Positions 51,324-59,984 of a DNA stretch of 64,000 bases are shown piece after piece (the stretch's first letter is position 1; each line of letters opens with the position of its first letter). The notes beneath the pieces were generated by a model. It did not search any database, was not told the origin of the DNA, and saw nothing but the letters and a program-made list of their open reading frames with translations. Made by a program: the position numbers and the translations under genes. The DNA comes from JBEKTW01 sp963727845 (lineage in GTDB: Bacteria > Bacteroidota > Ignavibacteria > UBA10030 > SZUA-254). The DNA lies in contig CAVSHI010000006.1 of assembly GCA_963727845.1 (NCBI GenBank), positions 506,728-570,727 of the forward strand. The letters are read 5' to 3'.

Positions 51324-51950
51324 GTGATTACAAATCTCATTGAAGTCGTTGGTCGTTGGATCATTGATGTTATCTCGAACCTCGGATACCCGGGGATCAT
51401 CCTCTGTATGGCGATTGAGAGCGCGTGCATTCCGTTGCCGAGCGAAATTATCATGCCGTTTTCCGGTTACCTGGTCATTGCGGGCAGATTCAATCTGTGG
51501 TGGACCGGTATCGCGGGGGCGATCGGCTGTGTCATCGGTTCAGTGATCGCTTATGCCGCCGGCGTGTACGGCGGCAGGCCATTCATTGAGAAGTATGGGA
51601 AATATGTTCTTGTTTCCCACCACGACCTTGATCTTGCCGACCGCTGGTTTTCCAGGTATGGGGATTGGGCGATCTTTTTTTCAAGGCTTCTTCCCGTCGT
51701 TCGAACCTTCATTTCTCTTCCCGCCGGCATCGCGCGGATGCCTTTCTGGCGGTTCGTGCTGTATACATTTCTCGGTTCCCTCCCGTGGTGTTTTCTGCTT
51801 TCCTGGGTCGGGATCAAGCTGGGTGAAAACTGGGGCACGTTGCGGGATTATTTCCATCAGGCGGACATTGTCATTGGTATCGTTATCGTAATCGGGGCGG
51901 CCTGGTGGGTTTACCGCCACGTAAGGGGGATACGGAACGGAAATTCGTAA
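51324..51950 (+). CDS. DedA family membrane protein
   Basis: A 208-residue protein of the DedA/SNARE-associated family, members of which act in lipid flipping (undecaprenyl phosphate or phosphatidyl lipids). Seen are NLGYPGIILCMAIESACIPLPSEIIMPFSGYL (the conserved E and P-S-E motif), the central arginine-bearing FFSRLLPVVRTFISLPAGIARMPF and the following GSLPWCFLLSWVGIKLGENW. The start is GTG 51324 preceded by GGAAAG. Charged positions needed for function are all present. Confidence 0.88.
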   Translation: MITNLIEVVGRWIIDVISNLGYPGIILCMAIESACIPLPSEIIMPFSGYLVIAGRFNLWWTGIAGAIGCVIGSVIAYAAGVYGGRPFIEKYGKYVLVSHHDLDLADRWFSRYGDWAIFFSRLLPVVRTFISLPAGIARMPFWRFVLYTFLGSLPWCFLLSWVGIKLGENWGTLRDYFHQADIVIGIVIVIGAAWWVYRHVRGIRNGNS

Positions 51951-51994
51951 ATCCAGTCCCCGGATCGTGAAGAACTTCTCTTGAATCCTGAATC

Positions 51995-52816
51995 GTGAAA
52001 GGCGCGGCCATACGCGATGTCAGTCTGGCGCGAGCGCTTTCCAAACTCGGATTTTGCTCGCGGACTCAGGCGGTTGAACTGATTCACGCCGGACGAGTTT
52101 CCGTCAATGGCCGGATCGTCGCTAGCGCGTCGTTACGATGCTCGTTGCGAGCGGATAGAATCGAGGTCGATGGGAAAAGAAGCCAAACGAAAGAACTCAT
52201 CTACATCATGATGAACAAGCCGGAAGGGGTCGTCACGACCCGCTCCGACGAGCGGGGAAGGGAAACCGTGTACGACATCCTCGGCGATGTCGGTCAATGG
52301 GTGTATCCGGTGGGACGGCTCGACAAGGAGACGTTGGGATTGCTGCTTTTCACCAACGACCATCGGCTTGGAGAACGATTGACGAACCCTCGCTCGGGTG
52401 TCCCCAAATCGTATCGGGTCATTCTTGATCAACCACTTTCTTCCCTGCATAAGAAGATCTTTGAGGAAGGCATGACCCTGGATGGCGAGCAACTGCGTCC
52501 TGCGAAAGTTTCGCAATCCACGGGACTGAAAAAAGGAGCCGGCGACTACGGGATGCAATTAACAATTTTCGAAGGCAGGAACCGCCAGGTCCGGCGCATG
52601 TGTGAAGCATTCGAATACAAAGTTCTCAGCCTAACCAGAACGAAGATCGGCGGTTATGATCTGAAGGATTTGAAACCGGGCGACTGGAAGAGACTCACAT
52701 CTCGTGAGGTGGAACTTCTGATCCCTGGCGCTCCCCAGAAGGCCCCAGGAAAGCGGAATCGCACATCGTGCACCCCTCACCACAAATCGCCAGGCAGTAC
52801 ATCTTCAACGCAGTAA
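51995..52816 (+). CDS. RluB/RsuA-type rRNA pseudouridine synthase
   Basis: A 273-residue enzyme that isomerises a uridine in rRNA. It has an N-terminal S4 RNA-binding domain (RALSKLGFCSRTQAVELIHAGRVSVNG), the catalytic motif VYPVGRLDKETLGLLLFTND with the essential aspartate, and the family ending FEGRNRQVRRMCEAFEYKVLSLTR. The start is GTG 51995. The C-terminal 30 residues (APGKRNRTSCTPHHKSPG) are low in complexity. They also run into the opposite-strand toxin remnant, so the original stop may have been lost. Member of the RluB/RluE/RluF/RsuA group; the exact target is not assigned. Confidence 0.9.
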   Translation: MKGAAIRDVSLARALSKLGFCSRTQAVELIHAGRVSVNGRIVASASLRCSLRADRIEVDGKRSQTKELIYIMMNKPEGVVTTRSDERGRETVYDILGDVGQWVYPVGRLDKETLGLLLFTNDHRLGERLTNPRSGVPKSYRVILDQPLSSLHKKIFEEGMTLDGEQLRPAKVSQSTGLKKGAGDYGMQLTIFEGRNRQVRRMCEAFEYKVLSLTRTKIGGYDLKDLKPGDWKRLTSREVELLIPGAPQKAPGKRNRTSCTPHHKSPGSTSSTQ

Positions 52817-52962
52817 TCGTTCCTGGAGTACAGTCTGCACATCCCGTCTCCCATCTAAGATGCAATGGACATAAACTGAAGTCGACTCGATTGAGTAAAT
52901 GACTCGATAAGGTTTGCAATGCAGCTCTTGAAATTCAGTTACTCCAGGTTATACTCTTTCAT
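52805..52962 (-). pseudogene. RelE/ParE-type toxin remnant with internal deletion
   Basis: An ATG at 52962 overlapping the antitoxin stop begins MKEYNLE and meets TAA at once. In another frame directly after it comes the C-terminal half of a RelE/ParE toxin (TEFQELHCKPYRVIYSIES, then VYVHCILDGRRDVQTVL), ending at 52805. About 30-40 residues between the two are missing relative to the family. The deletion is not a multiple of three. The remnant cannot make a working ribosome-dependent RNase or gyrase poison. Confidence 0.8.
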
Positions 52963-53218
52963 TCTTGAATGCTCTGATTCGTTTCTCCAGGCACGTGAAA
53001 GTGTCATCCAACGTCTTTACCTTCCCGCGCTTCATATTTTGCTTGCTGCGGGTTAGGATCTTCAGCAACGCAAATGTCTCCAACATACGCTCATACGACC
53101 GTATGTCTTGGACGACGACCTTTGCCTCACCACTACGGGTTATGACCAGAGCTTGCCGGGTGTTTGTAATATCCCGGATTAGTTCTGACGCGTGTGCTTT
53201 CAAAGAGGAAGATGCCAT
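52949..53218 (-). CDS. Phd/YefM-type antitoxin
   Basis: An 89-residue protein with the family N-terminus (SSLKAHASELIRDITNTRQALVITRSGEAKVVVQDIRSYERM), a DNA-binding dimerisation fold, and a charged C-terminus (CLEKRIRAFKNERV) that would neutralise the toxin. Its frame is complete, whereas the toxin following it is broken; the stop still overlaps the toxin ATG in the usual way. Its start overlaps the end of the lipoprotein gene by 19 bases on the same strand. It may survive as an autoregulator, or as protection against related toxins. Confidence 0.87.
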   Translation of the reverse strand: MASSSLKAHASELIRDITNTRQALVITRSGEAKVVVQDIRSYERMLETFALLKILTRSKQNMKRGKVKTLDDTFTCLEKRIRAFKNERV

Positions 53219-54234
53219 ATCCCATTACCATTAGTTCCGACAAAGATATTTGAGCCGCTAATACAAAGTGCAATAACTGCCGATGAGTCGACCAATGAAC
53301 CGGTCGACAGGTCTGCCCAGCTCGTCCCGTTGTTCGTGGAAAGGAATACTCCGCTATTCGTCCCGGCGAAGAGGTTCGTGCCGCTCGCGACAAGAACATT
53401 GATCATCTCATTTGTCATACCAGTATCGACGGCACTCCAGTTTGCCCCATTATTGGATGAAAGAAAAACACCACCTGCGGAATCTCCGGGGAATTTAAAA
53501 CCTCCCGCAAAGAGATTCGTCCCAATCGAGGCAAGACCATAAATAGAAGTATTGGTCAATCCATTATTGACCGCACTCCAACTCGTGCCGTTATCGGTAG
53601 AAAGGAAAACTCCTTCACCTGTTGTTCCTGCAAAAAGCTCTGTCCCAATCGTTGCAAGTCGCATAACCTGGTAAGACATTCCCGAATTAGCCGAGGTCCA
53701 ACCTGCACCATTATTGGTAGACAGGTAAACGCCATAATCTGTTCCGGCAAAAAGATTGTTCCCGATGACAGCAAGACTATTAACGGCCGGAGCAATTGGG
53801 TTTGCCGAGGAATAAACCAATCCAGAATCCATTTCGGTCCAGCTTGTGCCGTTGTTGGTGGAAAGGAACACGCCACCCCATGATGCATATCCGTATGCAG
53901 CATAAATATCAGCGCCACTGACAAGAATTGTGTTGACCTGAGAATGGTAAGCGCTATTGGTATGAAGTGAGTTCGTGTTGCCTGGGATCTTAATACTCAA
54001 TGTATCCAGTATTTCCCAACTTGATCCGTTATCGACGGAGAGTAAAACCGTGCCCGCATAAGTACCGGCAAAAAGATCAGCTCCGCTTGTGGCAATACTT
54101 GAAATTGTCGAACCTTGCAAGGCATTGACCCAGGCCATAGAGCCGCTGGGTCCAACTGGGTTCTCATTTTTCTTACAACCATGGGATGCGGCGATAGAGA
54201 GAATTATGACGGAATAGATTATGATGTGCTTCAT
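53200..54234 (-). CDS. Lipoprotein with Asp-box beta-propeller repeats
   Basis: A 344-residue protein. From ATG 54234 (GGAGG upstream) it has a signal peptide (KHIIIYSVIILSIAASHGC) ending at a cysteine followed by KKNENPVGP, as in Bacteroidota-type lipoproteins. The remainder is about seven repeats of 40-45 residues containing the Asp-box (GVFLSTNNGTSWTEM, GVYLSTNNGAGWTSA, GVFLSTDNGTSWSAV) and NLFAGT strands, as in sialidase/BNR and photosystem-stability-factor-like propellers. No catalytic residues are evident. It is likely displayed in the outer membrane or periplasm. Function unknown. Confidence 0.83.
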   Translation of the reverse strand: MKHIIIYSVIILSIAASHGCKKNENPVGPSGSMAWVNALQGSTISSIATSGADLFAGTYAGTVLLSVDNGSSWEILDTLSIKIPGNTNSLHTNSAYHSQVNTILVSGADIYAAYGYASWGGVFLSTNNGTSWTEMDSGLVYSSANPIAPAVNSLAVIGNNLFAGTDYGVYLSTNNGAGWTSANSGMSYQVMRLATIGTELFAGTTGEGVFLSTDNGTSWSAVNNGLTNTSIYGLASIGTNLFAGGFKFPGDSAGGVFLSSNNGANWSAVDTGMTNEMINVLVASGTNLFAGTNSGVFLSTNNGTSWADLSTGSLVDSSAVIALCISGSNIFVGTNGNGIWHLPL

Positions 54235-54669
54235 GGATTCCTCCATTTTTGTATTGCAAGTGCGTCTTGTCGAATCGGGACTAAGGCTCATGGTATGTGT
54301 GCTTGTTCGCATCTGAACAACCTCTACATTTGGACCCTCCAACCGGCCGTTCGGGAGAGCGAAGGGCAATAACATTGCGCGACCATTGTGGCCCGATCGG
54401 TTGTAGAACTTTACGAAAACAACTTCAGAAAGTCAAATATTGCCACACCGCGAGAACTCCGCCATGTCAACCGGTTTTCGCTTCGACGAGTTTAATGGAC
54501 CTGTGGATTCTTGCTCGTTCCCAAATTCCATCTGGGAGCGACCTATGCCACCGAAGATCGGTTTGAGGTATTCTCAGAAACGGTAATGATTCCCCCGCTA
54601 ACCGGAAGCGGCATATTTTGATCGGTCTTTGTCCGTACGACCGACATGGGGGAAGAGAAACGCCATTAC

Positions 54670-54811
54670 GTCCCCTCTTGCCGAAGACACTCCCCCGCCC
54701 GAGAGGGGACTATAGGGGTGTGTTATGAACCGGTTGCATTCTGAAGTGTGAAAGAGTGCCAACCCCGGTTACCCACCCCGTCGACTTCGTCGACACCCCT
54801 CCAAGGAGGGG
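54670..54811. repeat. Cluster of intergenic hairpins
   Basis: In the 770-base space between the divergent lipoprotein and peptidase genes are GTCCCCTCT/AGAGGGGAC (54670-54678 and 54702-54710), a GTCGA-loop-TCGAC hairpin at 54780-54794 and CCCCTCC/GGAGGGG (54796-54802 and 54805-54811). I see no gene in 54235-55010; frames there have no start sites or protein-like composition. Confidence 0.5.
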
Positions 54812-54902
54812 ATTTCCTTCCAACATTCTGGCCCACGACATTATTTTGTAATCATCCCCAATATGTTATATTAACTGAGTTTCCGCATTCGTCGCGAGAA
54901 TA

Positions 54903-54974
54903 ATTCGTTTAATTCGTTGTTTCGTTTGATTCGTTTAATTCGTTGTGTCGTTTGATCCGTTTAATTCGTTGTTT
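54903..54974. repeat. 26-bp tandem repeat, about 2.8 copies
   Basis: The unit starts ATTCGTTTAATTCG and ends GTTTG; copies begin at 54903, 54929 and 54955. Differences are TTTCG/TGTCG and ATTCG/ATCCG. Each unit itself contains TTCGTTT-like subrepeats. It lies 37 bases before the peptidase start and may affect its expression by length change. Confidence 0.85.
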
Positions 54975-55010
54975 TAGCTCACTCTTCTCAATAATTCAGG
55001 AGATTTTGTG

Positions 55011-56641
55011 ATGAAGCATTGTTTGGTTTGTTTGTTGCTCGTCTCATTTCTTTGTGTGCAAGGTGCATTTAGCCAGGCGCCCCGGGAAAAGTTTGATTCC
55101 GTGGCGGTTGCGAAAATCAAGGATGAGGGCACGAATCACTCAAAGGTAATGGAAATCCTCAGCTATATTTCCGACGTTTATGGCCCGCGATTGACCGGTT
55201 CACCGCAGTTCATGCGCGCGGCAAATTGGGCGCTCAAGGAGATGTCGGAATTCGGACTGTACAACCCTCATCTTGAAGCGTGGGGACCGTTTCGGAAAAG
55301 GCTGGTCGCTCAAAGCCTTCTCCGCCACCATGACCGAACCATCGGTGTCGCCCATCATCGCGTATCCCAAAGCGTGGTCGCCCGGGACAAACGGAAAAGT
55401 CAACGCTGAGGTGGTATTTCTGGACGCCAAAAAAGATTCAACGCTTGAGATATATCGCGGGAAATTGAAGAACAAAATTGTCATGCTCAGCGACCCGCGC
55501 GAGCTCAAAGCCCATTTCACACCGGAAGGCTGGCGGCTCGCGGATTCAAGCCTCCTCGACCTCGCGAACGCGGATATGCAGGGTCGGCGCGGCGGCTTCA
55601 GATTCCAGATGCGCGGCGACCAGCGAGCCAGGGCGATGCTTTCCTATCGCAAATGGCAAATGTGTCAGGAAGAAGGCGCTGCGGCGACGCTTGAGATCAG
55701 CTTTGCCGGGGACGGAGGAACTGTGTTCGTTCAGGGCGCGACTGTTCCGATGCATCCCGATACTCCGTTCACAAGAAGAGTGCAAGTGTACGATCCCAAG
55801 GCTCCGAAGATTCTTCCGCAGATCGTCGTTGCGGCGGAACACTACAACCGCATCATTCGCATGCTGGCGAAGGGCGAACAGGTGAAAATGGAGATCAATC
55901 TCGAAGTGAACTTCACGAAAGCGGATTCGAGTTATGACATCATTGCCGAAATCCCCGGAACCGATTTGAAGGATGAAGTTGTCATGATCGGCGGGCATTT
56001 TGATTCGTGGCAGGGCGGCACGGGTGCAACGGACAACGGCACGGGCAGCGCTGTTTCTCTTGAAGCGATGCGAATTCTGAAGGTGCTTCGACCTGAAACC
56101 ACGGAGAACGATCCGGGTTGGATTGTGGAGTGGAGAAGAAGAAGGAATCCTCGGCTCAGCTGCGTATGTGAAGCAGCATTTCGGGCAACGGGAAGGAGCT
56201 GCCAATGACCCGACAAGCAAGATCGCGCTAAAACCCGAAGCCGACAAGTTTTCCGTGTACTTCAATAACGACAACGGGTCGGGTAAAGTTCGCGGAGTCT
56301 TCATGCAAGGCAATGAGGAAGTACGGAAGATCTTCCGTGCGTGGCTGGCTCCCTTTAAAGACTGGGGTGCGTACACGCTTTCCATTTCCAACACCGGTGG
56401 AACAGACCACCTGTCGTTTGATGGTGTCGGATTGCCGGGGTTCCAATTCATCCAGGACCCGCTCGAGTACGAGACCCGCACGCACCATTCGAACATGGAC
56501 GTGTACGACCGGGCACAGGAAGAAGACCTGAAGCAGGCTTCGGTTATCATGGCTGCATTTGCGTACAATGCCGCGATGCGTGACGAAAAATTTCCGAGGA
56601 AGCCTCTCCCGCAACCGCCCGCTCCGTCCGGCGGCAGATAA
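55011..56641 (+). pseudogene. M28 family zinc peptidase with PA domain, two frame breaks
   Basis: A secreted metallopeptidase (signal peptide MKHCLVCLLLVSFLCVQGAFS). Joined over two single-base breaks it has 542 residues. Removing one T at 55290-55292 gives AWGPFGKGWSLKAFSATM, and removing one A at 56096-56098 gives RRTIRVGLWSGEEEGILGS. A PA domain insert lies in the middle. The di-zinc ligands are visible in GGHFDSWQGGTGATDNGTGS (H, D), SGEEEG (E, E), NTGGTDHLSFD (D) and THHSNMDVYD (H). It would cleave peptides or amino acids outside the cytoplasm. The start ATG has AGGAGA. Intact motifs either side of both breaks favour a consensus error. Confidence 0.85.
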
Positions 56642-56678
56642 AGGACATTATAAGCGATTCTTCATTCTGAGGTTTTGG

Positions 56679-56716
56679 ACTTCCCGAAAGTTGTGCGGCT
56701 TTCGGGAAGTTTTTTT
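56679..56716 (+). terminator. Strong terminator after the M28 peptidase
   Basis: A perfect 12-base stem (ACTTCCCGAAAG at 56679-56690, complement at 56699-56710), an eight-base loop and seven or more T residues. It ends the plus-strand transcript; on the minus strand there is no T-run, so the convergent gene is not served by it. Confidence 0.93.
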
Positions 56717-56751
56717 ATGCCGGATGCGATGCAAGGCATGAACACTCGGCT

Positions 56752-57801
56752 TTACAGCTTCCCGTATTCATGGATTGTCTCGTACAATGCAAGAATGTTC
56801 TCGGTTCGTGTGATGGGCTGGAGGTTATGGCAGGGAGCGCATATCCAGCGAGCGGAAGAAAATATTTCGATATTTTCAAGAACCTCGACACGCACATCCT
56901 TTGCGGTCCCAAACGGGAGCGTCTGCTGGTTGTCCATCGCGCCGTGAAAAATAATCCTCTGGCCAAAATCGCGCACGAGCGCTTTCCGTTCCATTGAGGG
57001 GCACCGCCATTGAATAGGGTTGAGCACTTCGATACCGGTTACGTCCATGAGGTCGGGTATGATGGGCCGTACGTCGCCGTCGGTGTGATAGAAAATGTGG
57101 ATCCCAAAGCTTCGTGCTAGGTCGGCCATCTTCTTCTGGTTGGGAAGGATGAACTGTCGAATCTGCGGCACGCTGAACAGCAAACTGTTTTGACCTCCAA
57201 GGTCTTCCGCAATGTACGTCATGTCGATCCGGTGCTTTCCTGCTTCGAAAGCGCGCTGAGCGACCTGATAGTGATAATCAAAAATGTGATCAAGTGAAGC
57301 CTGGAGTATCTCCGGTGCGTTGAGGAAATCCATCATCGCTTGCTCGAGACCGCGCAGCGCCGCGTACAGGAGAAACGGTTCAAAATCTCCGGTTCTTACA
57401 AGACGATGCTTCGGGGCCTTCTTGAGCAGATTCACGTATGCTGCGTAATCGCAGTCGTTGGCGTCGGGCCAAAGGTACTTGTGCACATCTTCGACAGCTG
57501 TTGCATCGGCGAGCGGATGATTGTCGAATTCATCGTATTCTCCTGCCCCGTAATTGATCCATTTCCGCCGCAGCCCCCAGATATCGGCAAGGGGGTCTTT
57601 GGGGTGATGATTGGTCCTGTGAGGCGGCTCGATTTTCACAACTCCATCGATGTGAAGCCGCTCGTACAGCTCCTCAACGTCGGCGCACTTCAATTCCTTC
57701 AACAGGCGATTCGTGACTTCAGGGGTTGCCCAATAGTCTGTTGGGATGCGGTCGGGTTTCTCGCCTGCGAAGAGGGCCAACCATCGTTCGCGTGGTGTCA
57801 T
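56752..57801 (-). CDS. Uroporphyrinogen decarboxylase family protein (URO-D-like)
   Basis: A 349-residue TIM-barrel protein with MTPRERWLALFAGEKPDRIPTDYW at the start, GDFEPFLLYAALRGLEQAMMDF, IAEDLGGQNSLLFSVPQIRQFILP, IFYHTDGDVRPIIPDLMDVTGIEVLNPIQW and FHGAMDNQQTLPFGTAKDVRVEV. This is the corrinoid/methyltransferase-like branch of the family (MtaA/CmuA relatives) and not the haem enzyme HemE: the N-terminal RQAGRY motif of HemE is absent. H-x-D and a late cysteine (WICAPCHNLQP) may bind zinc. The substrate is unknown. It is convergent with the peptidase. Confidence 0.83.
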   Translation of the reverse strand: MTPRERWLALFAGEKPDRIPTDYWATPEVTNRLLKELKCADVEELYERLHIDGVVKIEPPHRTNHHPKDPLADIWGLRRKWINYGAGEYDEFDNHPLADATAVEDVHKYLWPDANDCDYAAYVNLLKKAPKHRLVRTGDFEPFLLYAALRGLEQAMMDFLNAPEILQASLDHIFDYHYQVAQRAFEAGKHRIDMTYIAEDLGGQNSLLFSVPQIRQFILPNQKKMADLARSFGIHIFYHTDGDVRPIIPDLMDVTGIEVLNPIQWRCPSMERKALVRDFGQRIIFHGAMDNQQTLPFGTAKDVRVEVLENIEIFSSARWICAPCHNLQPITRTENILALYETIHEYGKL

Positions 57802-57933
57802 GCTTGTTTGCCGGAAAATGTTCGATGATGGAGGGTAATGTACATCAATTGGGAATATATTTCAACAGGCATCTTCGCCATTTTTGACCTGATCTGCTCA
57901 TGAGTCCAAATACTCATATACTTATGGCTTCTG

Positions 57934-57962
57934 TTGCACTTCGTCCCTTCTTTTTGTACATT
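57934..57962 (+). promoter_or_regulatory. Putative promoter before the PfkB kinase gene
   Basis: TTGCAC (57934-57939) and TACATT (57957-57962) are 17 bases apart, about 38 bases before GTG 58000. It would drive the pfkB-like, mtnA, recO run. The assignment rests on spacing and similarity only. Confidence 0.4.
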
Positions 57963-57999
57963 AATCGGTCGATTTCCCCATTATTTCTGAGGTCTTTCA

Positions 58000-58917
58000 G
58001 TGAGTCTTCTGGTTGTCGGTTCGCTTGCTTTAGACACGATTGAAACGCCGTTCGGCCGCGTTGAGAACGCACTCGGCGGTTCGGCGACGTACATTTCGAC
58101 GGCGGCAAGTTATTTTGTCACGCCCGTCCGGCTTGTCGGCGTCGTAGGCGGCGATTTCCCGAAGGCGGCCATGCAGTTACTTGAGAGCCATGGCGTTGAC
58201 CTTGAGGGTTTGGAAGTTGTAAAGAACGGGAAAACATTCCGCTGGGGTGGACGATATCACTACGACCTCAATATGCGCGACACACTTTTCACGGAGCTTA
58301 ACGCTTTCGAGAAATTCGATCCCAAAATCCCGCAATCGTACCGGAACACCACGTATGTTTGCCTCGGGAACATCGACCCCGTGTTGCAACGCCGGGTACT
58401 CGAACAACTCTCCAAGCCGCGTCTTGTCGTCGGCGACACAATGAATTTCTGGATCACGGGGAATAATGCCGAGCTTCTGCGAACGCTGAAACTCCTGGAC
58501 GTGTTGATCGTGAACGATTCCGAGGCGCGCCAGCTCGCGGGCGAGCACAATCTCATCAAAGCCGCGAAGGCAATCATCCGTTTAGGCCCGAAGACCATTA
58601 TCATAAAAAAGGGAGAGCATGGCGCTGTGATGATCACGGAGCGTACAATGTTTTCCGCTCCCGCCTATCCGCTGGAGGACATTTACGACCCGACAGGGGC
58701 GGGCGACGCTTTTGCCGGTGGTTTTATCGGATGGATCGCGCGGACGGACGACCTCTCGGAGGAGAATTTCAAGCGGGCCGTGATTTATGGAAGCACTCTG
58801 GCGTCATTTTGCGTCGAGCGATTCAGCGTGGAACGCTTCAAGGATCTGACATCGCTGGGGATCAAGGACCGGTTCCATGAGTTCAGGGAGTTGTCGAGAT
58901 TTGAAGAAGTTGCTTGA
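58000..58917 (+). CDS. PfkB family sugar/nucleoside kinase
   Basis: A 305-residue ribokinase-like protein. The N-terminal part has LVVGSLALDTIETPFG and NALGGSATYISTAAS (substrate-binding glycines); the C-terminal signature is DPTGAGDAFAGGF, with D236 as the catalytic base. The start is GTG 58000. The next gene, mtnA, begins 11 bases after its stop. A role in phosphorylating methylthioribose, deoxyribose or a nucleoside is therefore conceivable, though adenosine and ribose kinases share the same motifs. The substrate cannot be read from sequence. Confidence 0.87.
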   Translation: MSLLVVGSLALDTIETPFGRVENALGGSATYISTAASYFVTPVRLVGVVGGDFPKAAMQLLESHGVDLEGLEVVKNGKTFRWGGRYHYDLNMRDTLFTELNAFEKFDPKIPQSYRNTTYVCLGNIDPVLQRRVLEQLSKPRLVVGDTMNFWITGNNAELLRTLKLLDVLIVNDSEARQLAGEHNLIKAAKAIIRLGPKTIIIKKGEHGAVMITERTMFSAPAYPLEDIYDPTGAGDAFAGGFIGWIARTDDLSEENFKRAVIYGSTLASFCVERFSVERFKDLTSLGIKDRFHEFRELSRFEEVA

Positions 58918-58928
58918 AACCATGCCGT

Positions 58929-59969
58929 ATGAAATCCATCGAATGGCTGGGAAGCTCTGTCAGGTTTATCGACCAGGCGAAGCTTCCATTGGAAGAAACG
59001 TACATCACAACCGATGACCATTCGGTTCTTGCCGAAGCGATCCGGACGTTGAAAATTCGCGGCGCCCCCGCAATCGGGATTGCCGCTGCGTACGGTGTTG
59101 CACTTGCCTCTTTAAAATTTACTGATTCCGATGTCCGGACATTTCGTTCGCATGTCCGGAAGGCCGCAGACGAACTCGCGTCGACGCGTCCGACCGCGGT
59201 GAACCTCTCCTGGGCGTTGACCAGAATGCAGCAGGTGGCCGTCCGCGCCCCGGGCGTAAAGGAAGGCCGGGAGAGGCTTGTTCAGGAAGCGATCACCATT
59301 CACCATGAGGATGCCGACAAATGTCGGCGCATCGGCGAACACGGGCTCACGCTCATTCCACAACGAGCTTCCATTCTCACGTATTGCAATGCCGGCGCGC
59401 TCGCGACCGGCGGCGAAGGCACGGCGCTGGGGATTATCACGACCGCGCATCGATCTGCGAAAGTCGTCCGTGTCTTCGCATGCGAGACGCGCCCCGCGCT
59501 CCAGGGCGCCCGGCTCACAACCTGGGAATTGATGAAAGCAGGGGTAGATGTAACGTTGATTACCGATAATGCCGCAGCGTCGCTCATGCAACAGAAGAAA
59601 ATTGACCTGATCATTGTGGGGGCGGACAGGATTGCGGCGAACGGCGATACGGCAAATAAGATCGGCACCTATAGCCTTGCCGTTCTTGCCCGCCATCACG
59701 GCATTCCACTGTATGTTGCTGCCCCGACAAGTACCATCGACGCTTCGATGAAGTCGGGGAGAGAGATTCCTCTCGAGCAGCGTGACGGGCGGGAAGTCAC
59801 GGAAGTTTTTGGAAAACAAATCGCGCCAGAGGGGGTTCAGACTCTCTCGCCGGCGTTCGATGTCACACCGTGCGAGTTGATTTCAGCCATCATAACGGAG
59901 GACGGAATTTATCGCCCGCCGTTCAACCTCAGCGGGAGTCCACCGGGCAGCACCATCTTGTCGACATAA
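58929..59969 (+). CDS. mtnA: S-methyl-5-thioribose-1-phosphate isomerase
   Basis: A 346-residue enzyme of methionine salvage that converts 5-methylthioribose-1-phosphate to the ribulose form. The start is ATG 58929; a TTG five codons earlier is less likely. Family marks are IRGAPAIGIAAAYG, the catalytic cysteine C153 (TYCNAGALATGG), GTALGIITTAH, CETRPALQGARLT and the catalytic aspartate D233 (GADRIAANGDTANKIGTY). Related enzymes act on ribose-1,5-bisphosphate and 5-deoxyribose-1-phosphate. It lies between the kinase and recO with short spacers. Confidence 0.93.
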   Translation: MKSIEWLGSSVRFIDQAKLPLEETYITTDDHSVLAEAIRTLKIRGAPAIGIAAAYGVALASLKFTDSDVRTFRSHVRKAADELASTRPTAVNLSWALTRMQQVAVRAPGVKEGRERLVQEAITIHHEDADKCRRIGEHGLTLIPQRASILTYCNAGALATGGEGTALGIITTAHRSAKVVRVFACETRPALQGARLTTWELMKAGVDVTLITDNAAASLMQQKKIDLIIVGADRIAANGDTANKIGTYSLAVLARHHGIPLYVAAPTSTIDASMKSGREIPLEQRDGREVTEVFGKQIAPEGVQTLSPAFDVTPCELISAIITEDGIYRPPFNLSGSPPGSTILST

Positions 59970-59984
59970 TCGAACCCCCATCCG

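Noticed and set aside
54297..54566. 89-codon plus-strand frame before the peptidase
   Set aside because: No ribosome site, no protein-like composition, and its first part lies opposite the promoter region of the lipoprotein gene.
54903..54974. Possible CRISPR array
   Set aside because: The 26-base units are directly adjacent with no unique spacers.
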